A DNA stretch of 64,000 bases, from positions 62,001 through 126,000 of the forward strand of contig CAZUMJ010000002.1 of NCBI GenBank assembly GCA_964621605.1, given 5' to 3'. Shown here piece after piece: positions 16,547-24,976 of the stretch. Each line of letters starts with the position of its first letter. Within the stretch, counting starts at the first letter, position 1. The DNA comes from CAZUMJ01 sp964621605 (GTDB taxonomy: Bacteria; Actinomycetota; Acidimicrobiia; Acidimicrobiales; Iamiaceae). The position numbers and the translations under genes were made by a program. The notes beneath the pieces were generated by a model, which searched no databases, was not told the origin of the DNA, and saw only the letters and a program-made list of their open reading frames with translations.

Positions 16547-17608
16547 ATGCCGGCACGGACGACGAGCAAGGCCATGCTGCGGCGCACCGCGCGACGAGCG
16601 GCAGTGGTGGGCCTACTCGCTCTCGTTGCGGCAGCGTGCAGTTCGTCGCGCGACGCCTCGGTCCGGTCTGCCGGCACGACGACCCCACGTCACGCCGAGC
16701 GGACCACGACGACGGGGGCGACGACGACGGTCGCGCCCACGTCGACATCCGCCACCACAAGCGTCGCGCCGACGACCGCCGCAGCAGCGACCGCCACGCC
16801 CGCACCCACCCCAGCGCCGCAGACGGCACCACAGCCAGCGACGCCGCCAGCTCCTGCACCCACCCCGGCACCGGCACCGGCACCGGCACCGGCACCGGGT
16901 TCGGTCACCCCGTGGGAAGGGATGGTGTCGGTCCGTGGACAGCAGGTGGCGTGGCGGGCCACGGCCTCGGTGAACGGCGTCCCTGTCACCCTCATCCGCA
17001 TGGACCGGCGCCTGCACCTGTGGGTCTTCGAGAACGGCCGCATCCCGCCCCAATACCTGGCCAACACGGCCGTGGCGTTCAACAGCGCCTTCAAGTACGG
17101 GCCGGAGAGCGGCATCCAGACGCCATCCATGACGGCGGGGGCGATCAACCCGGGCATGGCGGCAACGGTCGGCTACCTCGACAACACCACCGAAGTCGGC
17201 CAGTGGGGTCGTGACGTGCCCAATCCGGCCAAACAGGTGGCTTGGGTCCGCACGAACCTCACGCTGCTGGTCGACGGCGGGCAGCTCTCCCCCGCGATCG
17301 GCAACGTGGCGCAGTGGGGCGCACCGTTGAACGGCTACGTCACGGCCCGTTCCGCGCTCGGCATCACCGGAGACGGCAGCCTCGTGTACGCCGCGGTCGC
17401 CGCAGGCAACCCCGACGTGCTCGGCGTCGCGCTCCAGATGGTCGGCACCCAGCGGGCGATGGAGCTCGACATGAACCCGTGGTGGGTGCTCGCCTACGCG
17501 TTCGACCAGGGCCGTCCGTGGATCGTCGTGCCAAACCCGTATCACCCCGACCCGAACCTGTTCGTGAACGGCTGGGAGCGCGACATCTTCGTCGCCACGC
17601 TCGACTAG
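16547..17608 (+). CDS. Lipoprotein with DUF2233/phosphodiester-glycosidase-like domain
   Basis: A 353-residue exported lipoprotein: basic start, hydrophobic core VVGLLALVAAAC with a lipobox Cys, then a 90-residue Thr/Ala/Pro-rich spacer containing an (AP)n run that would hold the domain off the membrane. The folded part (about 120-353) has SAFKYG, TNLTLLVDGG, YVTARSALGITGDGSLVYA and AMELDMNPWW. This order resembles DUF2233/NAGPA-type domains, where such residues line the active site of phosphodiester glycosidases acting on glycans. The exact reaction is not claimed. ATG 16571 is a possible alternative start. Convergent with the alpha/beta hydrolase across a 20-bp inverted repeat. Confidence 0.75.
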   Translation: MPARTTSKAMLRRTARRAAVVGLLALVAAACSSSRDASVRSAGTTTPRHAERTTTTGATTTVAPTSTSATTSVAPTTAAAATATPAPTPAPQTAPQPATPPAPAPTPAPAPAPAPAPGSVTPWEGMVSVRGQQVAWRATASVNGVPVTLIRMDRRLHLWVFENGRIPPQYLANTAVAFNSAFKYGPESGIQTPSMTAGAINPGMAATVGYLDNTTEVGQWGRDVPNPAKQVAWVRTNLTLLVDGGQLSPAIGNVAQWGAPLNGYVTARSALGITGDGSLVYAAVAAGNPDVLGVALQMVGTQRAMELDMNPWWVLAYAFDQGRPWIVVPNPYHPDPNLFVNGWERDIFVATLD

Positions 17609-17613
17609 CCGGG

Positions 17614-17714
17614 GCCAACGTCAGAGCGACAACCAGACCTCCTGGCCCCCCACTCACCACCACGCCCGCGCCAACGTCGCAGATCCGACGCACGGTTGTC
17701 GCTCTGACGTTGGC
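17614..17714. repeat. 20-bp perfect inverted repeat between convergent genes
   Basis: 17614-17633 (begins GCCAACGTCAGAGCG) and 17695-17714 are exact reverse complements separated by 61 bp. A third partial copy, GCCAACGTC, lies inside at 17670-17678. The element fills the gap between two converging genes. It could act as a bidirectional terminator or be a copy of a dispersed palindromic (REP/MITE-like) repeat. No T-run follows either arm. Confidence 0.7.
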
Positions 17715-17728
17715 GAAACCGACGCCGC

Positions 17729-18730
17729 TCAGCCGCTCGTGTCGTCTCCGGTCGCGGTGCGCAGGATCGGCGTGGAGTGCTCCCAGTCGGCGAGGAATGC
17801 GCGGATGGCGGTCACCAGCATGAGCGGCTGGTCGAGCATCGCGTGGTGACCGGTCTCGGGCAGGCCGACGACGGGTGTGACCCGACCCATGCGGTCGTAC
17901 ATGAACTGCCCGATGTCCTCGGTGACCAGGCCGTCCTCGAAGCGCAGGAGCGCGAGGCGGCAGCGAATGCTCCCCAGGTACGGCAGCGCGATGCCGCGGG
18001 GGTCGCCGTTGAACGCCGAGAACAGGTTCGGGTCGAACTTCCACTGCCACCCGTCGGTGACCTGGCGCAGCGAGTGCCGTGCCACGTGGTCGATGACGTA
18101 GTCGAGGTAGTGGGCCTGCTCGGGCACCGTGCGGAAGTGCGGGAGCGCCTCGTCGACGGTCGGGTACACCTTGGCCTGGCGGAACACGCCGAGGCGGGCC
18201 GATGCGATCTCGGGGTCGGGCTCGGTCACCGGCGAGTCGCACACGATGGCCCCGGCGAGCGCACCCTCGCCTGCGAGCGCCGCCGTGGCGATCGTGACCA
18301 TGCCACCCATGGAGTGCCCGATGACGACCGGCGGCCCTGCGAAGGACGACGCGGCCGAGACGGTCATCACCTCACGCGTCCATCGTTCGACCGAGTAGTC
18401 GTCACGGTGGTCGCTGTCACCGTGGCCGGAGAGGTCGAGCGCGACGACTCGATGGTCCGCCGCGAACAGGGCTGCGACGTGGGTCCACCAGTAGCTGTGC
18501 GCCCCACCCCCGTGGATGAACAGCAAACCGGGCTTGCCCGGAGCGCCCCATGCCCGAAAGGCGATGCGAGACCCGTCCACGGTGACCGCACCTTGCTCGA
18601 CCGGGACGGCAAGGGCATCGCGAAACCAGCCTGGTGCGTTCGGGTGGGCCTGGTTCTTCGCCGCCTCACCCTGCGATCCGGCAGAGACGGGCTCGTCGTT
18701 CGGTGCCTGCTGGAGGGGCTCGGCTGTCAC
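17729..18730 (-). CDS. Alpha/beta-fold hydrolase
   Basis: A 333-residue alpha/beta hydrolase. The oxyanion region is FIHGGGAHSYWW, the nucleophile elbow is GHSMGG (Ser near residue 139), the acid is probably in RFEDGLVTED, and the catalytic His is in ETGHHAML near the C-terminus. GTG at 18730 is chosen because TAGCGT lies 7 nt upstream, the leaderless spacing; the frame is open further upstream but the extra residues look non-coding. It is likely cytosolic. The substrate (ester, epoxide or similar) cannot be told. Confidence 0.85.
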   Translation of the reverse strand: MTAEPLQQAPNDEPVSAGSQGEAAKNQAHPNAPGWFRDALAVPVEQGAVTVDGSRIAFRAWGAPGKPGLLFIHGGGAHSYWWTHVAALFAADHRVVALDLSGHGDSDHRDDYSVERWTREVMTVSAASSFAGPPVVIGHSMGGMVTIATAALAGEGALAGAIVCDSPVTEPDPEIASARLGVFRQAKVYPTVDEALPHFRTVPEQAHYLDYVIDHVARHSLRQVTDGWQWKFDPNLFSAFNGDPRGIALPYLGSIRCRLALLRFEDGLVTEDIGQFMYDRMGRVTPVVGLPETGHHAMLDQPLMLVTAIRAFLADWEHSTPILRTATGDDTSG

Positions 18731-18737
18731 CTCGTCG

Positions 18738-18743
18738 ACGCTA
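18738..18743 (-). promoter_or_regulatory. Leaderless -10 box TAGCGT (minus strand)
   Basis: Read on the minus strand, TAGCGT is followed by 7 nt and the GTG start of the alpha/beta hydrolase. Confidence 0.48.
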
Positions 18744-18850
18744 GCGGGAGCGTTCTCCCGCGCCGCCAACTGCGGCCCCCGGCCCCCCGTCACGGCCACC
18801 GCACTGCCGGGTGCAGGGGGTCTGGCCGTGACAGAAACCTTTCCTAGTAA

Positions 18851-18893
18851 CGCGAAACCAATTCGCATAGAGTGGCGGGCGTCACGCGAAACA
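18851..18893 (+). promoter_or_regulatory. Promoter with flanking ACGCGAAAC direct repeats
   Basis: ACGCGAAAC occurs at 18851-18859 and again at 18885-18893. Between them is TAGAGT (18869-18874), a fair -10 box for the lectin lipoprotein, giving about a 110-nt leader. The repeats would cover the -35 side and the transcript start, as operator half-sites do. The segment is clearly more AT-rich than its surroundings. Confidence 0.42.
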
Positions 18894-18993
18894 TTCTCGC
18901 GTTTTGTTACCGCAGGGCGCTTTACACGCACGATCACCCACCACGCAGCCGATCACAGACCACCTGCTCACGCCGGTGGAGGGGGAAGACGAC

Positions 18994-21900
18994 ATGCGCA
19001 CACCTCGCCGTGGGAACACCCGCCGCGGAGCTGCACTGCTCCTGAGCATCCTGATGGTGGGCGCGCTCGCCGCCTGCGAGCCGCCGCCAAGCGATCCGCC
19101 CCCCACGGCAACGTGCACCCCGGCGACCTCCACCCCGCCAACGCCGCTGGCCTACACGATCCACACCGAGTACCAGCCGACCGGTGGCGGCGCCGCCGTC
19201 GTCCACGACACGGCCTCGACGACCGGCACCAACACCAACGTGGACGGTGATGGCGTGAGCGGCACCGACCTCTGCGTCGTCGTCACCGTCGACGCCACCA
19301 CCAAGGCGCCGAGCATCACGGTTGCCCCACTCTCGACCGCTCCGGCGACCTACCCCGTCCTGGTGCAGGCACAGATCACCGTCAACAAGGTGCCCTACGT
19401 GCTCGGCTACGACGCCCGCACCAGCAGCGCACCCGGGGTGTTCACCGCCACGACGACCGGCCTCAAGACCACCTTCCAGACGGTCACCCCCGGCGCCTCG
19501 ATCGACGTGATCGGCCGTGCCGGCACCAACGAAGCCAGCGGCTCCTACGCACCGGTGCCCGCCAACGGCCAGGTCGAGTTCGGCTTCGACGCCACCGGCA
19601 TCTCGCTCAACCAGATCGCGAGCGCACCGGTCGCCTCGTTCAACGGCACCTTCAGCCTCGCCGGCCTCTTCACGGTCCACATGCCAGGCACGGACATGCC
19701 GGCATCGTCGCAAGTCCACATCGGGCTCAACCCGGTCGACGTGTCCATCAACTCGAGCGGCGAGATCGGCCACGTCGACCTCGACATGAACCTTCCGGCC
19801 GGCATCGTCGGGCGCGCCACGCAAGGCCACATCGCCCTCGACCAGGTGCCCCCGAGCGTGCAGGTCACCATCACCCCTGACATGAGCGGCGTCACCTTCG
19901 ACGCCCACGGCGCCACCGTCGGCGGCATCGAAGCGCAGTTCAGCGACGGTTCGACCGACACGCTGCCCGCGGGCACCGACGGCATCCTGTTCGAGAACCT
20001 GGCAGACCGCTACGTCATCTTCGGTCGCATCACGGGCCTGCGCAGCGCCGCCGTCGCCGTGCAGGGCACCAAGATCAACGCAGACATCGACATCACCGGC
20101 GGCCAGGTCCTCACCGCCATCATCAAGAACCAGGCCACCGCGGCCGACCCGGTCCTCACCACCACCGCAACGTTCGACCACCTCATCCCGGCCATGCACC
20201 TGTCGGTCGACACCGCCGGCGGCATGATCCAAGCCCAGTACTCGGCGTCGTCGGCGACGAACTCGCTGACCGTCGACTCCGACGCCTTCGGCGCCGACGC
20301 CGTGCACCTGTCGCTCGCCCCGATCCCCCAGAACCTCAGCGTGTGCTTCTCGGGCACGAACGCATGCGTGCCGCAGCTCAACCCCGACGTCACCTCCGTG
20401 TCGATGCGTGCCTCCGAGGAGACCACGCTCAACGCCTCCTTCGGTGCGGTCAAGGCCGAGAACGTGAAGGTCACGTGGCTCGACGCCGGCTTCAAGATCG
20501 ACCCGGCGCCCGCCGGGTGGGCCTACTTCGACACCGACGGCCTCCCGCTGTCGGGCCACATCACCGACGGCGCCAACATCGACATCGTCGCCCCTGTCGG
20601 GTTCTCGTCCCGGGCGCGCAGCATCCACTTCTGGCTGACGTACTTCCTGTTCATCCCGATCGTGCACATGGACCGCTCCGGCAGCGTCGTCTGCCCGGCC
20701 GGCACGTCGGTGCGGGTGCAGGCGATGGGTTCGATGATGGACGCCACCTACGGCATCTACTTCGGCCCGTTCCGCCTCGCCAACGGCATCTGTGACGGCC
20801 AGGCAGGGGTCGACCCCGCGCAGTACTCGCAGCTCCGCAACGTCGGCCTCGACCGCTGCGTCGACGACGACGGCTCCAAGACCGGCAACGGCACCTGGGC
20901 ACTGTCGTACCCCTGCACAGGCAACCCGAACCAGGGTTGGAGCCAGCGCCCCGACGGCAGCTTCACGCTGCTGACCAACACCTCGAAGTGCCTCGACGGC
21001 AACAAGAACGCCGTCGCCGGTGACCACGTGCTGATCTGGGACTGCAACGGCGGCACCAACCAGAAGTGGACCATCGACGGCACCCAGGTGAAGAACCAGG
21101 TCAACAACCTGTGCCTCACCGTCGACGGCAACAGCGCACAGCCCGGCACCGCCATGGTGCTACAGGCCTGCGACTCCTCGGTCGGCCAGCAGTTCAAGGT
21201 CGAGCCACGGCATGCCGCCAGCTATCAGGAGCTGTACAACCCGGCCATGGCCCAGTGCGCGGCCTTGTCCGGCGGCAACGACGGCCAGGGCACCCACATC
21301 GTGAGCTGGGGCTGCGACGGCTCTCCCAGCCAGGGGTGGAGCCTCGACGCTTCCGGCAACATCACGAGCAAGTCAGCGCCCGGCGCCTGCTTCGACGCCC
21401 AGAGCGGCGCCGCCGGCCAGCAGGTCATCCTGTGGCCGTGCAAGGGCTCCGCGAACCAGCACTGGACCCTCGACGGCACCCAGGTGAAGAACGCGGTCGG
21501 CGGGCTCTGCCTTGAGATCGACGGTGGCAACACCGTCCCCGGAACCGGCCTGAAGCTCGCGACGTGCTCCGGCACCCCGGCCCAGCAGTTCACCTTCGAC
21601 ACCCTCCAGGCCCAGGCGTTCGGCCAGATGGTGAACCCGGGCCTCAACGAGTGCATCGGCACCGTCGGCGGGTCGATGTCGAACGGCACCAAGGCCGACG
21701 TGTACCCGTGCAACGGCACGGCCCCACAGGGCTGGACCGGCACGCTGTCGGGCACCATCAACAACAGCGCCAACCAGGGCAAGTGCCTCGACGCCACCGG
21801 CGCCAACGTGGGTGACAACGTCGTGGTGTGGGACTGCCATGGCGGCGCCAACCAGCAGTGGACCGTCGACAGCGGTCAGGTTCGCAGCGACGTGAACGAC

Positions 21901-23196
21901 CTGTGCCTGGCGGTGCCCGGCAACTCTCCCGTGCCCCAGACCACGCTCGTGCTGCAGACCTGCAACGGCTCCCCCGAGCAGGCCTTCAGCGTCCAGACGC
22001 AGCAGGCCGCGGCGACCCAGCAGCTCTACAGCGGCGCGGTCGACCGCTGCGTCGACATCTCCAACAGCTCGACCGGGAACGGCACCCACGCCAACGTGTA
22101 CCCCTGCACCGGAAACCCGAACCAGCAGTTCCAGGTGGGAACGGGCGGGCAGGTCCTGTCTGCGATGAACCTCTCCACGTGCCTCGACGGGAACACCAAC
22201 GCGAACGTCGGCGACCGGGTGATCCTGTGGAGCTGCAACGGAGGCGCCAACCAGCAGTGGGCTGTGTCTGGGGCGTCGCTCGTGAACCAGGTCCACGGGC
22301 TTTGTCTCGACATCGCAGACCCGGCCACCATCCCCGGCGCGGCACTCGTCCTCGCCACCTGTGACAACTCCCCCACCCAGCAGTGGGTGACCCAGAACCC
22401 CCGCCCGCAGACCGTCGTCGCAATCCGCAACATCGGCGAACACACCTGCGTAGGCCTGGCCGGCGGCGTCACGGCCGACACCGCGGACGCGGCGTCGTGG
22501 ACGTGCAATGGGCAACTCGACTCGAAGTGGCACATGGACCCGAACGGCCAGATCGTGAGCGCCGCGGCCCTCTCGAAGTGCCTCGACGTCACAGGCGGAG
22601 CCGTCGCCGGGTCCACCGTGCAGCTCTACCCGTGCAACGGCTCGACCTTCCAGCACTGGAGCGTCGATGACGGTCAGCTCGTCAACGCCACCCACAACCT
22701 GTGCCTGACCTCGGTCGGGGGCACCACCATGATCGGCGACACCTACACCGTCCAGCCATGCGACAGGTCGGCTGCCCAGATCTTCGAGCTGACCGCGGCA
22801 ACGACGCAGGCCCCTTACAAGGTGCGCAACCCGGTCCTCGACCGCTGCCTGCAGCCCGTCGGCGACAACACGGCGAACAAGACGTCCGTCGTGTCACAAC
22901 CGTGCGCCGATGGTGCCGGCCAGCAGTTCGACCTCACCGCCGACGGTCACCTCGTGAGCGGTCTCTCCGGGGCGAAGTGCATCGATGCCAGCCAGACCGA
23001 CCCGGTCGGCCTCGCCCTGCTCTACGACTGCCGCAGCGTCAACTGGCAGCAGTGGGACGCCGTCAACGGCACCTTGGTGAACCGCTCCAACGGCCAGTGC
23101 CTCACGATCCGTGAAGGCAGCCTGGTGCCGGGCGCGAGCGTGTCGACGGCCGCCTGCGACGGAAGCGACTCGCAGCGATTCGACATCGAAGGCTGA
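18994..23196 (+). CDS. Giant lipoprotein with six tandem ricin-B lectin domains
   Basis: A 1,400-residue surface lipoprotein. The signal peptide ends in the lipobox LAAC (C28), followed by a Pro-rich spacer. Residues about 50-600 are a Thr/Gly/Asp-rich beta-type region with no family I recognise. From about residue 605 to the end there are six consecutive beta-trefoil (ricin B) domains of 125-130 residues, each with three QxW-type repeats, for example NPNQGWS, GTNQKWT, GANQQWT, SANQHWT and NWQQWDA; I count 18 in all, one degenerate (DSKW). Recurring CLDGN and VxLWxCxG segments and many paired Cys suggest disulphides. Such domains bind sugars, so a multivalent glycan-binding role at the cell surface is likely. 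ATG 18994 has a strong GGAGGGGGAAG site. Confidence 0.9.
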   Translation: MRTPRRGNTRRGAALLLSILMVGALAACEPPPSDPPPTATCTPATSTPPTPLAYTIHTEYQPTGGGAAVVHDTASTTGTNTNVDGDGVSGTDLCVVVTVDATTKAPSITVAPLSTAPATYPVLVQAQITVNKVPYVLGYDARTSSAPGVFTATTTGLKTTFQTVTPGASIDVIGRAGTNEASGSYAPVPANGQVEFGFDATGISLNQIASAPVASFNGTFSLAGLFTVHMPGTDMPASSQVHIGLNPVDVSINSSGEIGHVDLDMNLPAGIVGRATQGHIALDQVPPSVQVTITPDMSGVTFDAHGATVGGIEAQFSDGSTDTLPAGTDGILFENLADRYVIFGRITGLRSAAVAVQGTKINADIDITGGQVLTAIIKNQATAADPVLTTTATFDHLIPAMHLSVDTAGGMIQAQYSASSATNSLTVDSDAFGADAVHLSLAPIPQNLSVCFSGTNACVPQLNPDVTSVSMRASEETTLNASFGAVKAENVKVTWLDAGFKIDPAPAGWAYFDTDGLPLSGHITDGANIDIVAPVGFSSRARSIHFWLTYFLFIPIVHMDRSGSVVCPAGTSVRVQAMGSMMDATYGIYFGPFRLANGICDGQAGVDPAQYSQLRNVGLDRCVDDDGSKTGNGTWALSYPCTGNPNQGWSQRPDGSFTLLTNTSKCLDGNKNAVAGDHVLIWDCNGGTNQKWTIDGTQVKNQVNNLCLTVDGNSAQPGTAMVLQACDSSVGQQFKVEPRHAASYQELYNPAMAQCAALSGGNDGQGTHIVSWGCDGSPSQGWSLDASGNITSKSAPGACFDAQSGAAGQQVILWPCKGSANQHWTLDGTQVKNAVGGLCLEIDGGNTVPGTGLKLATCSGTPAQQFTFDTLQAQAFGQMVNPGLNECIGTVGGSMSNGTKADVYPCNGTAPQGWTGTLSGTINNSANQGKCLDATGANVGDNVVVWDCHGGANQQWTVDSGQVRSDVNDLCLAVPGNSPVPQTTLVLQTCNGSPEQAFSVQTQQAAATQQLYSGAVDRCVDISNSSTGNGTHANVYPCTGNPNQQFQVGTGGQVLSAMNLSTCLDGNTNANVGDRVILWSCNGGANQQWAVSGASLVNQVHGLCLDIADPATIPGAALVLATCDNSPTQQWVTQNPRPQTVVAIRNIGEHTCVGLAGGVTADTADAASWTCNGQLDSKWHMDPNGQIVSAAALSKCLDVTGGAVAGSTVQLYPCNGSTFQHWSVDDGQLVNATHNLCLTSVGGTTMIGDTYTVQPCDRSAAQIFELTAATTQAPYKVRNPVLDRCLQPVGDNTANKTSVVSQPCADGAGQQFDLTADGHLVSGLSGAKCIDASQTDPVGLALLYDCRSVNWQQWDAVNGTLVNRSNGQCLTIREGSLVPGASVSTAACDGSDSQRFDIEG
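20820..23190 (+). repeat. Six tandem ~390-bp lectin-domain repeats
   Basis: Within the lipoprotein gene, units begin near 20820, 21230, 21625, 22020, 22420 and 22815. Each encodes one three-lobed beta-trefoil. The units are similar in protein but diverged in DNA, so the duplications are not recent. Confidence 0.75.
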
Positions 23197-23197
23197 G

Positions 23198-23788
23198 GTG
23201 CATCAGCAGAAGGCCGCGCTGCGACACCACGCAGCAAGGGCGCTCGCCACGGTCGTGACCGTGGCGGCGCTGTCGGCCTCAATGGTCGGGTGCTCGTCGG
23301 GATCGGCGAGCCGGGCCAAAGGGGCGGACAGCTCGGGACGCACAGACTCCTCAGCGTCAGTGCGTCCCGACAACACGGCAGCGGACGGCTCGGACTCGGC
23401 CGGGCCGTCCGCTCCGCCGGCATCGACGGTGCCGGGCAGCGGCATCGAGCCTTCCGGCCAGAGCCCGTCGGCGACGGCTCCTCCATCGGGTGGCAACCAG
23501 TCGTTCTGCGACGGCGTCGTGCAGGGTCAGCAGCGCATGGCCGCGCTTGACCCGAACACCACCACACCGGCGCGGTACCTGGCCGCGGCGAAGGCACTGT
23601 TTGCGGACGCGACGAACGCCTCGCCACCGGACCTGCGACCCGACATGAACACGGTCAACGCGTACGTACAGGGTCAGACCTCGCTCGCAGGGCTGTCCGG
23701 GCCGCTCCCAACGAGCGTGGCCCCTGCGACCGCGCGCGTGCAGGCGTGGTTCGCCGCGCAGTGCCACCTGAACCTGACCGTCGGCTAG
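23198..23788 (+). CDS. Small lipoprotein co-transcribed with lectin protein
   Basis: A 196-residue lipoprotein. GTG at 23198 lies one base after the TGA of the lectin gene, so translation is probably coupled. The hydrophobic segment ends in SMVGC (C32). A 75-residue Ser/Pro/Gly/Asp-rich spacer follows, then a compact helical domain of about 90 residues (FCDGVVQGQQRMAALDP to FAAQCHLNLTVG) with two Cys that may pair. I do not recognise the family; similar short helical domains are common in actinobacterial lipoproteins. Position suggests a partner of the lectin lipoprotein. Confidence 0.75.
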   Translation: MHQQKAALRHHAARALATVVTVAALSASMVGCSSGSASRAKGADSSGRTDSSASVRPDNTAADGSDSAGPSAPPASTVPGSGIEPSGQSPSATAPPSGGNQSFCDGVVQGQQRMAALDPNTTTPARYLAAAKALFADATNASPPDLRPDMNTVNAYVQGQTSLAGLSGPLPTSVAPATARVQAWFAAQCHLNLTVG

Positions 23789-23819
23789 TCGCGACGACAG
23801 ACCAAAGCCGGCACCGGTG

Positions 23820-23905
23820 TGCCCGGGGCGGGGTTCGAACCCGCACGGAGGTTGCCCTCCGGAGGGGTTTAAGCCCTCCGCGTCTGCCAGTTTCGCCACC
23901 CGGGC
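23820..23905 (-). tRNA. tRNA-Leu (anticodon UAA)
   Basis: The minus-strand sequence folds as a class II tRNA. The acceptor pairs GCCCGGG with CCCGGGC; the anticodon stem GAGGG/CCCTC encloses the loop CTTAAAC with anticodon TAA. A long variable arm (CGGAGGGCAACCTCCG) is typical of Leu, and the T-arm loop has GGTTCGAACCC. The discriminator is A and the 3' CCA is not encoded. Confidence 0.96.
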
Positions 23906-23972
23906 GGGGCCGCGCCGCCACGCTACCGATCGTGGCTGTGACACACGGGCGCAAGCCCCGCCGCTGACGGCC

Positions 23973-23987
23973 GCCCTGGTTCAGGGC
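23973..23987 (-). terminator. Hairpin after truncated secreted-protein gene
   Basis: GCCCTG-GTT-CAGGGC, a 6-bp GC stem with a 3-nt loop, starts one base after the TAG stop at 23989 (read on the minus strand). No U-run follows. A plausible terminator lying between this gene and the tRNA. Confidence 0.45.
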
Positions 23988-23988
23988 A

Positions 23989-24486
23989 CTAGCGGCAGAA
24001 CTTGAGGTTGGCGATGCCTATCGGCCAGTTCGTCGTCGACCACCCCGAGGGAGCGCTGTCGTTGCGGGCACGGATGTTGACGTAGAGGCTGACCGTCGAG
24101 ATCGGGTTGGCCGTGGTGCCGGTGCACGTCAGGTGGATGTCGGTCGACGCGTTGCCCGTGCCGTTGGTGATCCAGTACGGGCTCGTCGTCTGGGCGGGAG
24201 GCATCGCAGGTGCATTGATGTAGGGGCTGCCGCCGGTACGCCCGGTGACGGTGCCGCAATCGGTCTTCGGGACCGGCGCGGCGGGGTAGCCCGCAGGCGG
24301 TGTGGACAGCCCGTTCCCCCTTGGGCCGACCTGCCACTGACGCAATGCAGGGCTCGACACCTGCTCGTGGAGGTTCAGGATGCTGAAGCTGACGTTGGTG
24401 ACCGCCACGCTGAACGTGAGGTCGATCACCATGAGCCCCGGCGTCTGCACGTTGCCCGAGCCGTTGAGCGTCCACCCGGAGGGCGC
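23989..24486 (-). pseudogene. 5'-truncated secreted-protein gene (paralogue of 32706-33470)
   Basis: The frame encodes DLTFSVAVTNVSFSILN and ends WPIGIANLKFCR. The intact Tat-exported protein at 32706-33470 has VLTFSAGVTNVTFDVEN and ends AGLANLTFCR, so these are homologues over their C-terminal halves. Here the homologous frame starts immediately after the in-frame TGA of the next gene (24487). The signal peptide and roughly 130 N-terminal residues are missing, and the only internal starts (GTG at 24450, ATG later) give no export signal. It is best read as a remnant left by a deletion or rearrangement, although expression from GTG 24450 cannot be excluded. Confidence 0.62.
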
Positions 24487-24912
24487 TCACGCCGCCGCAC
24501 CGCCCAGCACGTTGCGCGCGCTGACCGCCTCCCACAGGGCAGTGCGAACCCGCGTCGCCTCCGCACCCGACAAGTCGTTGGTGACGATCGTGCCCTCGAT
24601 CATGTCGGCCACGACAGAGACGAACGGGCGCCCATGCAGGCGCACCGCGACGACGGGCGGGGCGCCGCGACCACGGCGCACGGTGCGCTCGGCCCCCGCC
24701 ACGCGTGGCGGGCTGCGAAACCCTGGCGCGCACATGCCACGCGCACGCGTGACCGCCGCCAACACTCGCGCCGCCTCGGCGAACTGCAACGCAGAAGATG
24801 TGGCCACCGGCCCCCGCCCAGCCTGGTTCACCCCACCCGAACTGGCGGCACGACTCGCCTGTCGAGGGGTGAACTGGGAAGCGGTGGGGGCCGGTGACGA
24901 CATCGAGCCCAT
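24487..24912 (-). CDS. Conserved small protein of unknown function
   Basis: A 141-residue protein. Its C-terminal 90 residues look well folded: LQFAEAARVLAAVTRARG, then FRSPPRVAGAERTVRRG, then PPVVAVRLHGRPFVSVVADM and IEGTIVTNDLSGAEATRVR. I believe this is a conserved actinobacterial hypothetical family but cannot name it. ATG at 24912 has GAAGAGA just upstream; ATG 24903 is also possible. The N-terminal 45 residues are low-complexity. It is divergent from the nuclease gene, whose leaderless promoter is 52 bp away. Its stop directly abuts the truncated secreted-protein frame. Confidence 0.66.
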   Translation of the reverse strand: MGSMSSPAPTASQFTPRQASRAASSGGVNQAGRGPVATSSALQFAEAARVLAAVTRARGMCAPGFRSPPRVAGAERTVRRGRGAPPVVAVRLHGRPFVSVVADMIEGTIVTNDLSGAEATRVRTALWEAVSARNVLGGAAA

Positions 24913-24963
24913 TCTCTTCACGGGGTGTGACAGTGCGGCCCCAACCCACGACACCTCCACCGG

Positions 24964-24969
24964 TAGCGT
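24964..24969 (+). promoter_or_regulatory. Leaderless -10 box TAGCGT
   Basis: TAGCGT is followed by 7 nt and GTG at 24977. It identifies that GTG, rather than the GTG at 24968 that overlaps the box, as the nuclease start. Confidence 0.48.
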
Positions 24970-24976
24970 GCACGAC

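Noticed and set aside
16800..16900. Micro-repeat expansion (CCGGCA units) as a mobile or phase-variable tract
   Set aside because: It encodes an Ala-Pro spacer of a lipoprotein in 6-bp steps that keep frame; no sign of variability can be judged from one sequence.
23820..24486. Integrated mobile element at the tRNA-Leu gene
   Set aside because: A truncated gene lies next to the tRNA, but there is no integrase, no repeat of the tRNA 3' end and no shift in composition.
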